Origin: GCA-2711565 sp963664245
GTDB taxonomy: Bacteria; Bacteroidota; Bacteroidia; Bacteroidales; GCA-2711565
Length of the DNA: 64,000 bases
Assembly (NCBI GenBank): GCA_963664245.1
Contig: OY760934.1
Location: 806,001-870,000 of the forward strand
Direction of reading: 5' to 3'
The translations under genes and the position numbers were made by a program. Below the pieces are notes generated by a model. The model saw only the letters and a list, made by a program, of their open reading frames with translations, was not told where the DNA came from and searched no databases. Each line of letters begins with the position of its first letter. The stretch's first letter is position 1. This document shows positions 28,276-37,211 of the stretch, one piece after another.

Positions 28276-29283
28276 ATGAAAACAATCAGTTTATTAGAAA
28301 GAGAAGAATCGATCAGCTTTGTAAAGCAAACATTCTCCGGAGAATTATCAAAACAATTAAGTTTAACACCAGTGTCTGCACCAATTATTGTTATGGACGG
28401 AGCAGGAATTAACGATGATTTAAACGGAATTGAACGTCCGGTAATTTTCCCTGTCAAATCGCTTCAAGAAAAGAGAGCAAGTGTGGTTCAGTCGCTTGCA
28501 AAATGGAAACGCATCCGCTTAAAAGAACTGGCAATTGAAACAGACAAAGGGATAATTACCGACATGCGCGCGCTTCGCCCGGATGAAGATTACAGTCCGT
28601 TGCATTCTATTTATGTCGATCAGTGGGATTGGGAAAAACATATTAGTTCCCAAAGCAGAAACCTAAAATATCTTCGATCTACCGTAAGAAGTATTTACCA
28701 AGCTATTAAAACAGCCGAACAAAAGGTTTCTGAAAAATATGCCGACATTGAAGCATCATTGCCGGATGAAATCACTTTTATCCATGCCGAAGAATTACTA
28801 AAACAATATCCCAGTTTAACTCCTAAAGAAAGAGAGAATAAAGCAGCTAAACAATTCGGGGCTATTTTTATTATCGGGATCGGAGAATCCTTATCGGATG
28901 GAGAACCTCATGATGGCCGTGCCCCCGATTACGACGATTGGATCAGTATAAACGAGGAGGGTTATGCCGGGTTAAACGGCGACATTATCGTTTGGCACCC
29001 AACGTTGGAATGTGCTTTCGAACTATCATCGATGGGAATACGTGTAAACAAAGAATCGCTCACACAACAACTCAGTAAAAGAAAATGCACTGAACGTTCA
29101 AAACTGTATTTTCATAAAATGTTATTGGAAGATCAGCTACCACAAAGCATTGGAGGCGGAATAGGACAATCGAGAATGTGTATGTTTATGTTACGCAAAA
29201 AACATATCGGTGAAGTTCAGGTAAGTGTATGGGACGAAACACTAAAATCGACATTGGCTGAAGAAGGAATCTCACTTTTATAA
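28276..29283 (+). CDS. asnA: Aspartate-ammonia ligase (asparagine synthetase A)
   Basis: It makes asparagine from aspartate, ammonia and ATP; its fold is related to class II aminoacyl-tRNA synthetases. The 335 residues match the roughly 330 of the E. coli enzyme. Family segments are SLLEREESISFVKQTF, APIIVMDGAGINDDLNG, DMRALRPDEDYSPLHSIYVDQWDWE and the C-terminal GGGIGQSRMCMFMLRKKHIGEVQ. It lies behind two Asn-codon attenuators, which fits end-product control by charged tRNA-Asn. Confidence 0.97.
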   Translation: MKTISLLEREESISFVKQTFSGELSKQLSLTPVSAPIIVMDGAGINDDLNGIERPVIFPVKSLQEKRASVVQSLAKWKRIRLKELAIETDKGIITDMRALRPDEDYSPLHSIYVDQWDWEKHISSQSRNLKYLRSTVRSIYQAIKTAEQKVSEKYADIEASLPDEITFIHAEELLKQYPSLTPKERENKAAKQFGAIFIIGIGESLSDGEPHDGRAPDYDDWISINEEGYAGLNGDIIVWHPTLECAFELSSMGIRVNKESLTQQLSKRKCTERSKLYFHKMLLEDQLPQSIGGGIGQSRMCMFMLRKKHIGEVQVSVWDETLKSTLAEEGISLL

Positions 29284-29288
29284 AAAAG

Positions 29289-29317
29289 AAAAGCTCAGGC
29301 TGTTAGCCTGAACTTTT
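29289..29317. terminator. Bidirectional terminator between asnA and argR
   Basis: The stem CAGGCT/AGCCTG (29296-29301, 29305-29310) is extended by A/T-rich flanks to 29289-29317 with one mismatch. A runs on one side and T on the other let it serve both convergent genes. Confidence 0.7.
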
Positions 29318-29335
29318 AAAATTTGGTCACATTTT

Positions 29336-29779
29336 TTAGCCTTTCACCACTGCATTTACGAAACTCATCACGCGTTCACGGTCATGGTTGTCTTCGTCCA
29401 ATATTAATAAGATGGTATCATCACCGGCTACCGAGCCTACAAGCATTTCATGGTCGTGACTGTCAATAATAACAGCTAAAGGGTTGGCATAACCCGGCAA
29501 TGTTTTTATTACTAAAAGATTACCGGAAAATTTTGCCGACACAAAGCCGTTTTCCAACGAATGGCTTTTGTTCAATTCCGATTGAACAATGTAACGGTAA
29601 CTTCCGTCTTCATCTGCAGTTTTGGCAACTTTTAAAAATTTCAGGTCGCGCGATAAAGTAGCCTGGGTCAAATCATAACCTTCTTCAAGAAGCATGTTTA
29701 ACAATTCATCCTGACTGGATATTGTATTTGTCGTAAGAATATCTTTAATTCGCTGTAACCTCTGTGGTTTTTCTTTCAT
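29336..29779 (-). CDS. argR: Arginine repressor
   Basis: A 147-residue ArgR. The N-terminal winged helix (RLQRIKDILTTNTISSQDELLNML) carries the recognition motif TQATLSRDLKFLKVAK. The C-terminal hexamerisation and arginine-binding domain has GSVAGDDTILLIL. It represses arginine synthesis genes when arginine is bound. A 15-nt element upstream (29835-29849) recurs at the promoter of the arg operon, which suggests autoregulation and control of that operon. It lies 142 nt downstream of argH on the same strand. Confidence 0.95.
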   Translation of the reverse strand: MKEKPQRLQRIKDILTTNTISSQDELLNMLLEEGYDLTQATLSRDLKFLKVAKTADEDGSYRYIVQSELNKSHSLENGFVSAKFSGNLLVIKTLPGYANPLAVIIDSHDHEMLVGSVAGDDTILLILDEDNHDRERVMSFVNAVVKG

Positions 29780-29831
29780 ATAGTATTTTCAATTATATAA
29801 AATATTAATTTCTTTAATGAAAAAACACAAC

Positions 29832-29853
29832 ACATTGTATATTTTTTCAATGT
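29832..29853. promoter_or_regulatory. Candidate ArgR operator at argR
   Basis: ACATTG and CAATGT form a dyad with a 10-nt spacer. It includes TTGTATATTTTTTCA (29835-29849), found identically at 34198-34212 before the arg operon. It lies about 55-75 nt before the argR start and just downstream of a TATTTTAG -7-like sequence (minus strand, 29862-29869). Confidence 0.5.
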
Positions 29854-29921
29854 TACGTTTACTAAAATACATAAAAATTCTGAAATCTGGCAGGTTTCTG
29901 CACATCACCTCATGCAATTAG

Positions 29922-31265
29922 TTATAAGTTTCCTTCAATAAGGTTGTTTAATGCATGATTTATTTTATCAAATTGAAAGGATGAGATTATTTTAATAAAC
30001 CTCAGCTGTATTTTGTCGTTACACAAGTTATCCTTACTACCCTGCAAAGTGTGTTTAATCTTTACATCAGAATGAAACTCTTTATTCTGAATACTTTTTG
30101 AAACTTCGAGATAGGCATCCCTGAAAGCATATCCTTCTTGAACCAGATCGTTAATTGTGTCAACACAATTTATATATTTATACCTTTCATCGCTCAAAAT
30201 ATCGTTATTTACCTTTAACTCATTAACCACATAATCCGATACAGTAAGGCATTCGTTAATCAACTCAAACGATTCGATCAACGGTTTTTTCAACAATTGA
30301 TAATCCCTGAAATAGCCGCTTGTAAGATTATTGGGCAAATGCATTAAACGCATCAGGTGAACCCCGATTTCATTGCATTTCCCTCTGAGGATTTCAAAAA
30401 CATCAGGGTTCTTTTTATGGGGCATAATGCTTGAACCCGTGGTTAATTCATCGGGCAAACTGATAAAATTAAAGTTCCCCGACATGAACAAACATCCATC
30501 ATTTGCAAAACGGTTTAATGTGGTTGCCACGGATGACAAGGCTGAAACAACGGCTGTTTCTGTCTTCAAACGGCTCCATTGGGCATAAACTACATTATAG
30601 TTTAAATCGTCAAAACCTAAAAGTTTCGTGGTTAATTCCCGATCTATAGGAAACGAAGATCCAAATCCTGCAGCAGAGCCCAATGGATTTTTGTTAACCA
30701 ATTCAAAAGCCGTTTTCAGTAAAAGTAAATCATCGGCCAGGCTCTCGGCAAACGAAGCAAACCACAAGCCAAAACTTGATGGCATGGCTATTTGCAGGTG
30801 AGTGTAGCCCGGTAAATCTACCGATTTATATTTTTTGCTTTGTGAAATTAAGCTGGAAAAAAGTTGCTCTATTTTAAGCACCACCGTCTCAATTTCACTT
30901 CTCATAAAGAGTCTTAAATCTAATAAAACCTGGTCGTTGCGGCTTCTTCCCGTATGTATTTTACGGCCTACGGTTCCCACCCTGTTGGTCAGCATCAGCT
31001 CTACCTGGGAGTGAATATCTTCTACGCCTTCCTCAATTTTAAATACCCCGGCTTCAATCAAATTCATTATAAAACCTAACTCACGAACCAAGGTTTCGCA
31101 CTCCGATTTGTTTATCAGCTTTGCCTCATGAAGCATTTTTACATGGGCAATACTTCCAACCACATCCCATTTAGCCAGGTATAAATCAACCTCCCTGTCT
31201 GAACCAACGGTGAACGATTCAATAACAGAACTTAGTTTTGTATCTTTTGCCCAGAGTTTATTCAT
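29922..31265 (-). CDS. argH: Argininosuccinate lyase
   Basis: It splits argininosuccinate into arginine and fumarate, the last step of arginine synthesis. The 447 residues carry the fumarase/aspartase-superfamily signature GSSIMPHKKNPD, the HTGRSRNDQVLLDLRLFMR substrate segment and PGYTHLQIAMPSSFG. It is the last gene of the acetyltransferase-argG-argE-argH operon, with 2 nt between it and argE. Confidence 0.97.
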   Translation of the reverse strand: MNKLWAKDTKLSSVIESFTVGSDREVDLYLAKWDVVGSIAHVKMLHEAKLINKSECETLVRELGFIMNLIEAGVFKIEEGVEDIHSQVELMLTNRVGTVGRKIHTGRSRNDQVLLDLRLFMRSEIETVVLKIEQLFSSLISQSKKYKSVDLPGYTHLQIAMPSSFGLWFASFAESLADDLLLLKTAFELVNKNPLGSAAGFGSSFPIDRELTTKLLGFDDLNYNVVYAQWSRLKTETAVVSALSSVATTLNRFANDGCLFMSGNFNFISLPDELTTGSSIMPHKKNPDVFEILRGKCNEIGVHLMRLMHLPNNLTSGYFRDYQLLKKPLIESFELINECLTVSDYVVNELKVNNDILSDERYKYINCVDTINDLVQEGYAFRDAYLEVSKSIQNKEFHSDVKIKHTLQGSKDNLCNDKIQLRFIKIISSFQFDKINHALNNLIEGNL

Positions 31266-31267
31266 CG

Positions 31268-32332
31268 CTAAAATTTCAGGTTCTGTAAAATTTCGATATA
31301 GGTTTTTATTCCGTGACGGATTTCGTCAACACAAACAAATTCATTTGGAGTATGCGAACGCTCCGATTTACCCGGACCAATTTTTACCGACGGAAACGGG
31401 ATCACGGATTGATCAGAAATGGTATTTGACGTAACACAATCAATATTTTTTTCTTTTGCCAGTTTAACAACGGGATGTTCTTCACTGATAAAAGAAGCAT
31501 TCAAACGTGTTGAACGGGCACAAACCTCCGATTTTACTTCTCTTTGTATAATCTCCAATACTTTTTTGTTATCAAGGATTTCATTGGTCCGGATATCAAC
31601 CACCATTTTGCATTCGGCAGGAGTTACATTATGTTTTTGCCCCGATAAAATTTGGCTAAACGTTAGCTTGGTTCTGCCTAGTTTTGAATCGGCATCTTTA
31701 AAATCGATGGCTTTCATTTTTGCATAATCGTCAAAAGCCAAATCAATGGCCGTTTTAATATTTGCATGAGCCACATGCATCACCTCCCCTTTAGTGATGA
31801 TGTCCAACACCATCAATCCTTTTTCGCCGATTGCCAATTTCATTTCGGTGGGTTCTCCAACAATTGCCAGGTCGATGTAGCCCAACAAAGGCAGGATGGA
31901 TTCCATGCCCATTGCCCCGGTGATTTCTTCTTCGGCCGTTGCAGAAAAGATGAGTTCAAACGGCAAACTAACATCCTTCAAAGCAATGTAAGCCATCAAC
32001 ATAGAAACCAAAGAAGCTCCTGCATCGTTGGCTCCCAATCCGAAGATTTTACCCTCATCTTCGAAAGCCGAAAACGGATTTGTTTCCCATCCGGCCGTCG
32101 GTTTCACGGTGTCTAAATGCGAGTTCAACAAAACTTTGGGTTTTCCCGACTTTTTAGTATAGGTCCAAATATTATTGCCTTTTTGCAGGAACCGTATTTT
32201 ATTTTTTTCGAGATTATTTATTATCAGCCGGGTAACCATTTCCTCTTTCCCGCTATAAGAAGGGGTCGCGATTAAACGTTTCAATAAGTCAACAGCTTCC
32301 AGCGTTAACTGATCCAACAATTTATTTTCCAT
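31268..32332 (-). CDS. argE: M20 acyl-ornithine/acyl-citrulline deacylase
   Basis: A 354-residue M20 metallopeptidase-family enzyme. Metal-ligand motifs are LLNSHLDTVKP (His, Asp), FGLGANDAGASL, ATAEEEITG (general base Glu plus ligand) and VGEPTEMKL; the C-terminal GPGKSERSHTPNEFV supplies the last His. In Bacteroidota the acyl group may be succinyl and the substrate acyl-citrulline (family knowledge from Bacteroides), so calling it an acetylornithine deacetylase would be too specific. It sits between argG and argH in a tight operon. Confidence 0.9.
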   Translation of the reverse strand: MENKLLDQLTLEAVDLLKRLIATPSYSGKEEMVTRLIINNLEKNKIRFLQKGNNIWTYTKKSGKPKVLLNSHLDTVKPTAGWETNPFSAFEDEGKIFGLGANDAGASLVSMLMAYIALKDVSLPFELIFSATAEEEITGAMGMESILPLLGYIDLAIVGEPTEMKLAIGEKGLMVLDIITKGEVMHVAHANIKTAIDLAFDDYAKMKAIDFKDADSKLGRTKLTFSQILSGQKHNVTPAECKMVVDIRTNEILDNKKVLEIIQREVKSEVCARSTRLNASFISEEHPVVKLAKEKNIDCVTSNTISDQSVIPFPSVKIGPGKSERSHTPNEFVCVDEIRHGIKTYIEILQNLKF

Positions 32333-32333
32333 C

Positions 32334-33521
32334 TCAATCTTGTTTTGTTAAATACTGTAATTGGATTGGCAAACTATACAGGTTTATAAACCCTTTCGCA
32401 TCGGACGAGCTATACAGTTTACTTGCTTCTCCGTAATCTCCAAATTCGTGACTGTGCATATCATAAGGAGAGTTCACGCCTAGTAATTCAAAAAAATAAG
32501 GCATTAATTTAATTTTAACAGAACCACTAACTCTTTGCTGTGAACTCTCCAAATATTTTTCGATGTCACGGCAGGCTGTATCCAGATACAATCCTTCGTG
32601 TAAAAGATTTCCGTAGGTTGTTGCCAACTGGCTTTTTATTTGAATTTGCCATTTGCTCAACACGTGTTTTTCTAACAATTCATGGGCCTTGATAAGAAGT
32701 AATGCGGCAGGAGCTTCAAAAGCAATTCTTCCCTTTAAGCCTATCACCGTATCACCCACGTGGATTCCCCTGCCTATTGCATACTTCGACCCAATTCTAT
32801 TTAAACTATGAATTAAATTAATATGAGAAATTTCTTCATTATCGATAGCTACTGCTTGCCCGTCTTTAAACGTTATTTTAATTGTAGTTTCATCCTCTCT
32901 CTCCAGTTTTTTGATCCAGGCATGGTCAGGAATAAAAGAATCTGAACGCAAAGTTTCTTTTCCGCCTATACTACTTCCCCATATTCCTTCATTGTAGCTG
33001 TATTCAGATTTTGAAAAATCAAGGTTTACACCTTTGCTTTCTAAGTAGTTAACCTCTTCCTGCCGGCTCAGGTTTAAATCTCTGACCGGGCTATATATTT
33101 GCATTTCAGGAGCTAAAACTTTAAATACCAAGTCAAACCGAACCTGGTCGTTTCCGGCACCGGTACATCCGTGAGCCAAAGCAGCTGCACCAATTTCTTT
33201 GGCATAATTTACGATGGCCATAGCCTGAAAATTCCGTTCGGAACTTACCGACAAAGGATACGTTTGATATTTTAATACGTTCCCGAACAACAGGTATTTA
33301 ATTCCTTTTTCATAATATTCTTCTTGTATATCAACATAATGATGCGAAGAAACCCCGGCTTTATAAGCCTTTTCCGAGAGCTTTTTACGGAAATCTTTAT
33401 CGGCACCGTAGGTATCCGCATAAATACTATGCACTTCCAAGCCAAGTTCATTAGTTAAATATTTGATACAAAATGTGGTATCCAAACCACCACTGTAAGC
33501 TAAAACAACTTTATTATTCAT
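32334..33521 (-). CDS. argG: Argininosuccinate synthase
   Basis: It joins citrulline and aspartate using ATP. The 395 residues have the PP-loop LAYSGGLDTTF at the N-terminus, the AHGCTGAGNDQVRFDL substrate motif and GRGIHVGDTVIGLKGRIAFEAPA. It overlaps the upstream acetyltransferase by 8 nt and is separated from argE by one base. Confidence 0.97.
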   Translation of the reverse strand: MNNKVVLAYSGGLDTTFCIKYLTNELGLEVHSIYADTYGADKDFRKKLSEKAYKAGVSSHHYVDIQEEYYEKGIKYLLFGNVLKYQTYPLSVSSERNFQAMAIVNYAKEIGAAALAHGCTGAGNDQVRFDLVFKVLAPEMQIYSPVRDLNLSRQEEVNYLESKGVNLDFSKSEYSYNEGIWGSSIGGKETLRSDSFIPDHAWIKKLEREDETTIKITFKDGQAVAIDNEEISHINLIHSLNRIGSKYAIGRGIHVGDTVIGLKGRIAFEAPAALLLIKAHELLEKHVLSKWQIQIKSQLATTYGNLLHEGLYLDTACRDIEKYLESSQQRVSGSVKIKLMPYFFELLGVNSPYDMHSHEFGDYGEASKLYSSSDAKGFINLYSLPIQLQYLTKQD

Positions 33522-34113
33522 ATGAAACTTCCTCCACTATTATTTCTTCCTTTGTGCTATATTCATCCTTGTGTTTCAAATCATTCGGGTTAAAAAGCAT
33601 GGCCGTGCAAAGGCATCTTTTGCGCCCGGTTCTTAAAAGAATATCGTAATTTGAACAGCTTGAACACCCCGACCAAAATTTTTCGTCAGTAGTTAAATCA
33701 GTATAAGATACCGGACGGTAACCCAGATCAGCATTAATCCGCATTACACTTGCATTGGTTGTTAAACCAAAAATTTTTGATTCAGGAAAACGACATCTTG
33801 AATATTCAAAGGCTACTTTCTTTATTCTTTTAGCCAACCCATTACCACGAAACTTTGGACTAACAATTAAACCGGAATTTGCAATAAACGATTTTCCTTC
33901 CCACAATTCGATGTAACAGAAAGCTGCCAGTTCTTCACCACAAAAAGCTATAATTGCTTTTTCTTCATTAATTTTTTCGGCTAAATAAGCCGGATTTCTT
34001 AATGCAAGGCCTGAATCTTTTTCTTCGGCTGCAGCGGCAATCATACCCGCAATTTCTTCAACAAATTTGAGATGTTCTGTCGAGGCAATTTCTATTATAA
34101 ATTTATTACCCAT
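33514..34113 (-). CDS. GNAT acetyltransferase of the arginine operon (candidate N-acylglutamate synthase)
   Basis: About 199 residues from the ATG at 34113 (MGNKFIIEIASTEHLKF); an ATG at 34137 is also possible. The GNAT core has the acyl-CoA loop as FRGNGLAKRIKKVAFEYS. The C-terminus has a cysteine set (SGCSSCSNYDILLRTGRKRCLC) that could bind a metal. It is the first gene of the arg operon, and no argA or argJ lies nearby. The likely role is N-acetyl- or N-succinyl-glutamate formation, an inference from position. Confidence 0.8.
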   Translation of the reverse strand: MGNKFIIEIASTEHLKFVEEIAGMIAAAAEEKDSGLALRNPAYLAEKINEEKAIIAFCGEELAAFCYIELWEGKSFIANSGLIVSPKFRGNGLAKRIKKVAFEYSRCRFPESKIFGLTTNASVMRINADLGYRPVSYTDLTTDEKFWSGCSSCSNYDILLRTGRKRCLCTAMLFNPNDLKHKDEYSTKEEIIVEEVSYE

Positions 34114-34183
34114 ATCGTATATTCTCTCAATAAACATGTCTATAGTTACGTTTAAAGCTGCAAAATAAATTATTATTGTAATT

Positions 34184-34212
34184 ATATACAAATATTTTTG
34201 TATATTTTTTCA
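34184..34212. promoter_or_regulatory. Candidate ArgR operator of the arg operon
   Basis: A perfect 9-bp inverted repeat ATATACAAA-TATT-TTTGTATAT (34184-34205). It runs into TTGTATATTTTTTCA (34198-34212), identical to the element before argR. It overlaps an AATATTTG -7-like box on the minus strand, so a bound repressor would block the promoter. Confidence 0.6.
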
Positions 34213-34234
34213 TTTAATAATAAAAAAAGTGAAA

Positions 34235-34265
34235 TAAAAAAAGCCTCTTCCGGAAGAAAGAGGCT
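34235..34265 (-). terminator. Intrinsic terminator after the PLP lyase gene
   Basis: AGCCTCTT (34242-34249) and AAGAGGCT (34258-34265) form a perfect 8-bp stem, extendable in the loop. The minus strand continues with a run of T. Confidence 0.85.
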
Positions 34266-34290
34266 CAAATAATTAATTAATGTTTTATAA

Positions 34291-35490
34291 TTAGATCATA
34301 TTCAGCACCGTCAAGCATCTTTTAATTTTTTGGAAAGTTCGGTCAATATCATGGTCCAGGCCAACAGAAAAGCGAACCAATCCTTCAGACATTCCCATTT
34401 CTTTTTGTTGTTCTTCAGGAACCTCCGAAGAAGTACTTTTTCCCGAATTACTAAACAGAGTTTTGAAATATCCCAGGCTCACTGCCAGGTAACCTACACC
34501 TTCAACTTCCATGCTTTCCATCAAAGCAGCAGCTCTATCGGCTGTTTCAAGGTCAATCGCAATCATCCCGCCAAATCCGAATTCTTCATTATAGATGCTT
34601 TTCAAGAGCTCATGTCCCGGATGCTCGGGCAATCCCGGATAGTTTACTTTTATTCCTAAAGCTTTAAGCTTTTCGGCCAGGAACATTGCATTTTTGCTAT
34701 GTTGTTGCATACGAATATGAAGTGTGTGCAAGTTTTTCAAAATACTTGAAGAACGCAAAGGATCCAACACAGGGCCCAACAACATTGAGGTTCCATCATT
34801 CACATCAATCAACGAACTGATATACTCAACACTTCCGCAAATAGCACCGGCCACACAATCATTTTTACCGTTAATGAATTTTGTCATCGAATACACAACC
34901 ACATCAGCCCCCAATTTAGCAGGGGTAACCATCATCGGGGTAAATGTATTATCAACCATTAACTTCACATTTTTTGCATGGGCAATTTCTGCCAAAGCAG
35001 GAATGTCAGATATCTGAAGCAATGGATTCGTCATGGCCTCGGTATAAAGGATTTTAGTATTGTCCTTGATAGCCGCTTTTACTTCTTCGTGATTGGTAAC
35101 ATCAACAAAGGTAACTTCGATGTTAAATTTGGGAAGATAATTTTTTAAAAAGGCATAGGTTCCGCCATAAGTTGTACGGCTCGATACAATATGATCGCCG
35201 GTATTTACCAACTGTAAAATGGCATTTGTAATGGCTCCCATTCCGGATGCAGTTACCCATGCTGCCTCGGTTCCTTCCATAGCAGCCAAAGCATCAGCTA
35301 AATATTTGTTACTCGGGTTCCAGTGACGGGAATACAAAAAACAACCTTCGGCTTCACCATGAAAAGTATCTAACATGGTTTTTGCCTGCATAAAAGTGTA
35401 AGTCGCAGAATCGGTTATTGCCGGGTTTACTCCACCAAATTCACCAAATTGCTCCAAATCCTGAATATTACTTGCCGGATCAAATTTCAT
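34291..35490 (-). CDS. Cys/Met-metabolism PLP enzyme (methionine gamma-lyase / cystathionine gamma-synthase-like)
   Basis: A 399-residue fold-type I PLP enzyme. Landmarks are YSRHWNPSNKYL, the phosphate-binding SGMGAI segment, MVDNTFTPMMVTPAKLGADVVVYSMTKFINGKND (PLP Lys in SMTK) and the C-terminal VRFSVGLDHDID. The SMTKFINGKND form differs from the usual S(A/S)TKY.GGH of cystathionine enzymes, and no met or cys genes adjoin. Methionine gamma-lyase or a related beta/gamma eliminase is the best guess, but the reaction is not settled. It is a single-gene unit with its own terminator. Confidence 0.85.
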   Translation of the reverse strand: MKFDPASNIQDLEQFGEFGGVNPAITDSATYTFMQAKTMLDTFHGEAEGCFLYSRHWNPSNKYLADALAAMEGTEAAWVTASGMGAITNAILQLVNTGDHIVSSRTTYGGTYAFLKNYLPKFNIEVTFVDVTNHEEVKAAIKDNTKILYTEAMTNPLLQISDIPALAEIAHAKNVKLMVDNTFTPMMVTPAKLGADVVVYSMTKFINGKNDCVAGAICGSVEYISSLIDVNDGTSMLLGPVLDPLRSSSILKNLHTLHIRMQQHSKNAMFLAEKLKALGIKVNYPGLPEHPGHELLKSIYNEEFGFGGMIAIDLETADRAAALMESMEVEGVGYLAVSLGYFKTLFSNSGKSTSSEVPEEQQKEMGMSEGLVRFSVGLDHDIDRTFQKIKRCLTVLNMI

Positions 35491-35743
35491 TTTTTAAATA
35501 TTTTTAAATTGTTTAACAAAACTTATTATCTAATCACAAAAATAGCATTCTGTAAGTATATTTCTACAAAATCTTAAAATCTAAAATCAGATTTATAATA
35601 TTTTTTTAAATCTATAATTTTTTTTAACATTTTTTGTAACGATTAATAATAAAAAATAAAATTTCGGGCATTATAACTTATAAACTTTAAGTTTTTCATA
35701 CTCAAGCAAGCTTAATTTCAAAAAAACATCTATGTAATTTTTG

Positions 35744-35751
35744 TAGCTTTG
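35744..35751 (+). promoter_or_regulatory. Promoter -7 box of the beta-propeller gene
   Basis: TAGCTTTG is a TAnnTTTG match 19 nt before the ATG at 35771, implying a very short leader. The rest of the 280-bp gap (35491-35770) is AT-rich and shows no further structure. Confidence 0.5.
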
Positions 35752-35770
35752 AAGAACTAAATCAGAATTT

Positions 35771-37207
35771 ATGAAGAAGCTTATCTTCCTCACAACAAGT
35801 GTACTTATCTTTAAGATATGCTTTGCACAAAACGATACCATAGAACCTATCATACATACATTTTTGGGGAATTACGAACGTAATTATTACGGTCAAAACC
35901 CACCCGACAAACTGGAAGTAATTTGGAAACTATATTTGGGGAAAGGGAAAACTGTGATTTCGCGCGCAAAAGGAGAACGCGAATGGGAAGGAGCAGGCTG
36001 GACCGGACAGCCCCTGCTAATCAGGGAAAACGGAAAACTTTTTCTAATTCAGGGAGCTTACGATCATCATTTAAAAAAAATAAATGCCGAAAACGGAAAA
36101 ATTGTCTGGCAATACAAATTTGATGATGTTGTTAAAGGAACCGGATCTTTATGGCATAATTCAAAAGCTATCAACCCAAAAGAAGAATGGATCATTTTAC
36201 AGGGAAGCCGTTTGGGTGTTGGCAATTACCTGGATTCAAAACACATCCCAAGCTACCGGGCGATTTCATACCTTACCGGGGAAGAACTCTGGCGGCTGGA
36301 TGTTCGCTGGGGAGCCAGCTACAGCCGTGATGTAGATGCCTCGGCAGTATTGTTGAATGATACGGTTTACATTGGACTTGAAAATGGCTATTTCACTATT
36401 TTTGATCCAGACCCGCAACAAGCCCGCATGAAAGACGATATGCTTCAACCTGTTATTTTGGAAGAACACAATTTGTTTGAAAAAAAAGATGTGAGAGCAC
36501 ACAAATATAACGTAGTCACCGAATCCTCCCCTGCCCTTTTGAATAACAAAATCTACATCGCTTCCGGTTCGGGGCACGTATACGGGTTCGATCTTAAAAA
36601 AGGCAAAATAGACTGGCGATTCGATATTGGGTCGGACATTGATGGCTCAGCCATTGTTACCAGAGACAGCTGCATACTGGTCACCATTGAAAAACAATAC
36701 ATTGAAGGCAAAGCCGGAATCTTCAAACTAAATCCGAAGAGAAAAGACGACGAAGCTGTTGAATGGTATTTTCCGGTTAACGATACGACTTACGCAAGCT
36801 GGGAAGGCGGCATTATCGGTTCAGCAGGAGTTAATGATAAATACATTGAGGGAAACCAAAAAGCCTTATGCTGCGTCGTTGACATTGAAGGTTACTTGTA
36901 TGTGTTGAGCCATGAAGAAATAAGCGGAAATATTGTTATGGGACCAAATAATAAATACCGGCACAACAGCCCTAAAATGGTTTTCAAGTATAAAACAGGT
37001 CCGGCTATTTCCACCCCGCTTATCACCGAAAATAAAATTATAGCCGCAACTTACGACGGGATTTATCTTTTTGAATACGATTCAAATTTCAGCTTTAAAT
37101 TACTGGATCATTTTCCGGCACCTTTTGAATCGACCCCAATAATTTATGATAATAAAATTTATGTGGCTTCAAGAGACGGGTACCTCTATTGCTTCGGTTC
37201 CAAATAA
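35771..37207 (+). CDS. Secreted PQQ-like beta-propeller protein
   Basis: A 478-residue protein with signal peptide MKKLIFLTTSVLIFKICFAQ. It has several blades of the BamB/PQQ type, for example INAENGKIVWQYKFDD, YLTGEELWRLDVRWG, GFDLKKGKIDWRFDIGSD and YDNKIYVASRDGYLYCFG. Such propellers act as periplasmic scaffolds or bind quinone cofactors. No dehydrogenase active-site residues are recognisable, so a scaffold or binding role is more likely. It converges with the SDR gene, with 4 nt between stops. Confidence 0.8.
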   Translation: MKKLIFLTTSVLIFKICFAQNDTIEPIIHTFLGNYERNYYGQNPPDKLEVIWKLYLGKGKTVISRAKGEREWEGAGWTGQPLLIRENGKLFLIQGAYDHHLKKINAENGKIVWQYKFDDVVKGTGSLWHNSKAINPKEEWIILQGSRLGVGNYLDSKHIPSYRAISYLTGEELWRLDVRWGASYSRDVDASAVLLNDTVYIGLENGYFTIFDPDPQQARMKDDMLQPVILEEHNLFEKKDVRAHKYNVVTESSPALLNNKIYIASGSGHVYGFDLKKGKIDWRFDIGSDIDGSAIVTRDSCILVTIEKQYIEGKAGIFKLNPKRKDDEAVEWYFPVNDTTYASWEGGIIGSAGVNDKYIEGNQKALCCVVDIEGYLYVLSHEEISGNIVMGPNNKYRHNSPKMVFKYKTGPAISTPLITENKIIAATYDGIYLFEYDSNFSFKLLDHFPAPFESTPIIYDNKIYVASRDGYLYCFGSK

Positions 37208-37211
37208 AAAG

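Noticed and set aside
35491..35770. SAM-type riboswitch before the PLP lyase gene
   Set aside because: The region is strongly AT-rich with no recognisable aptamer core.
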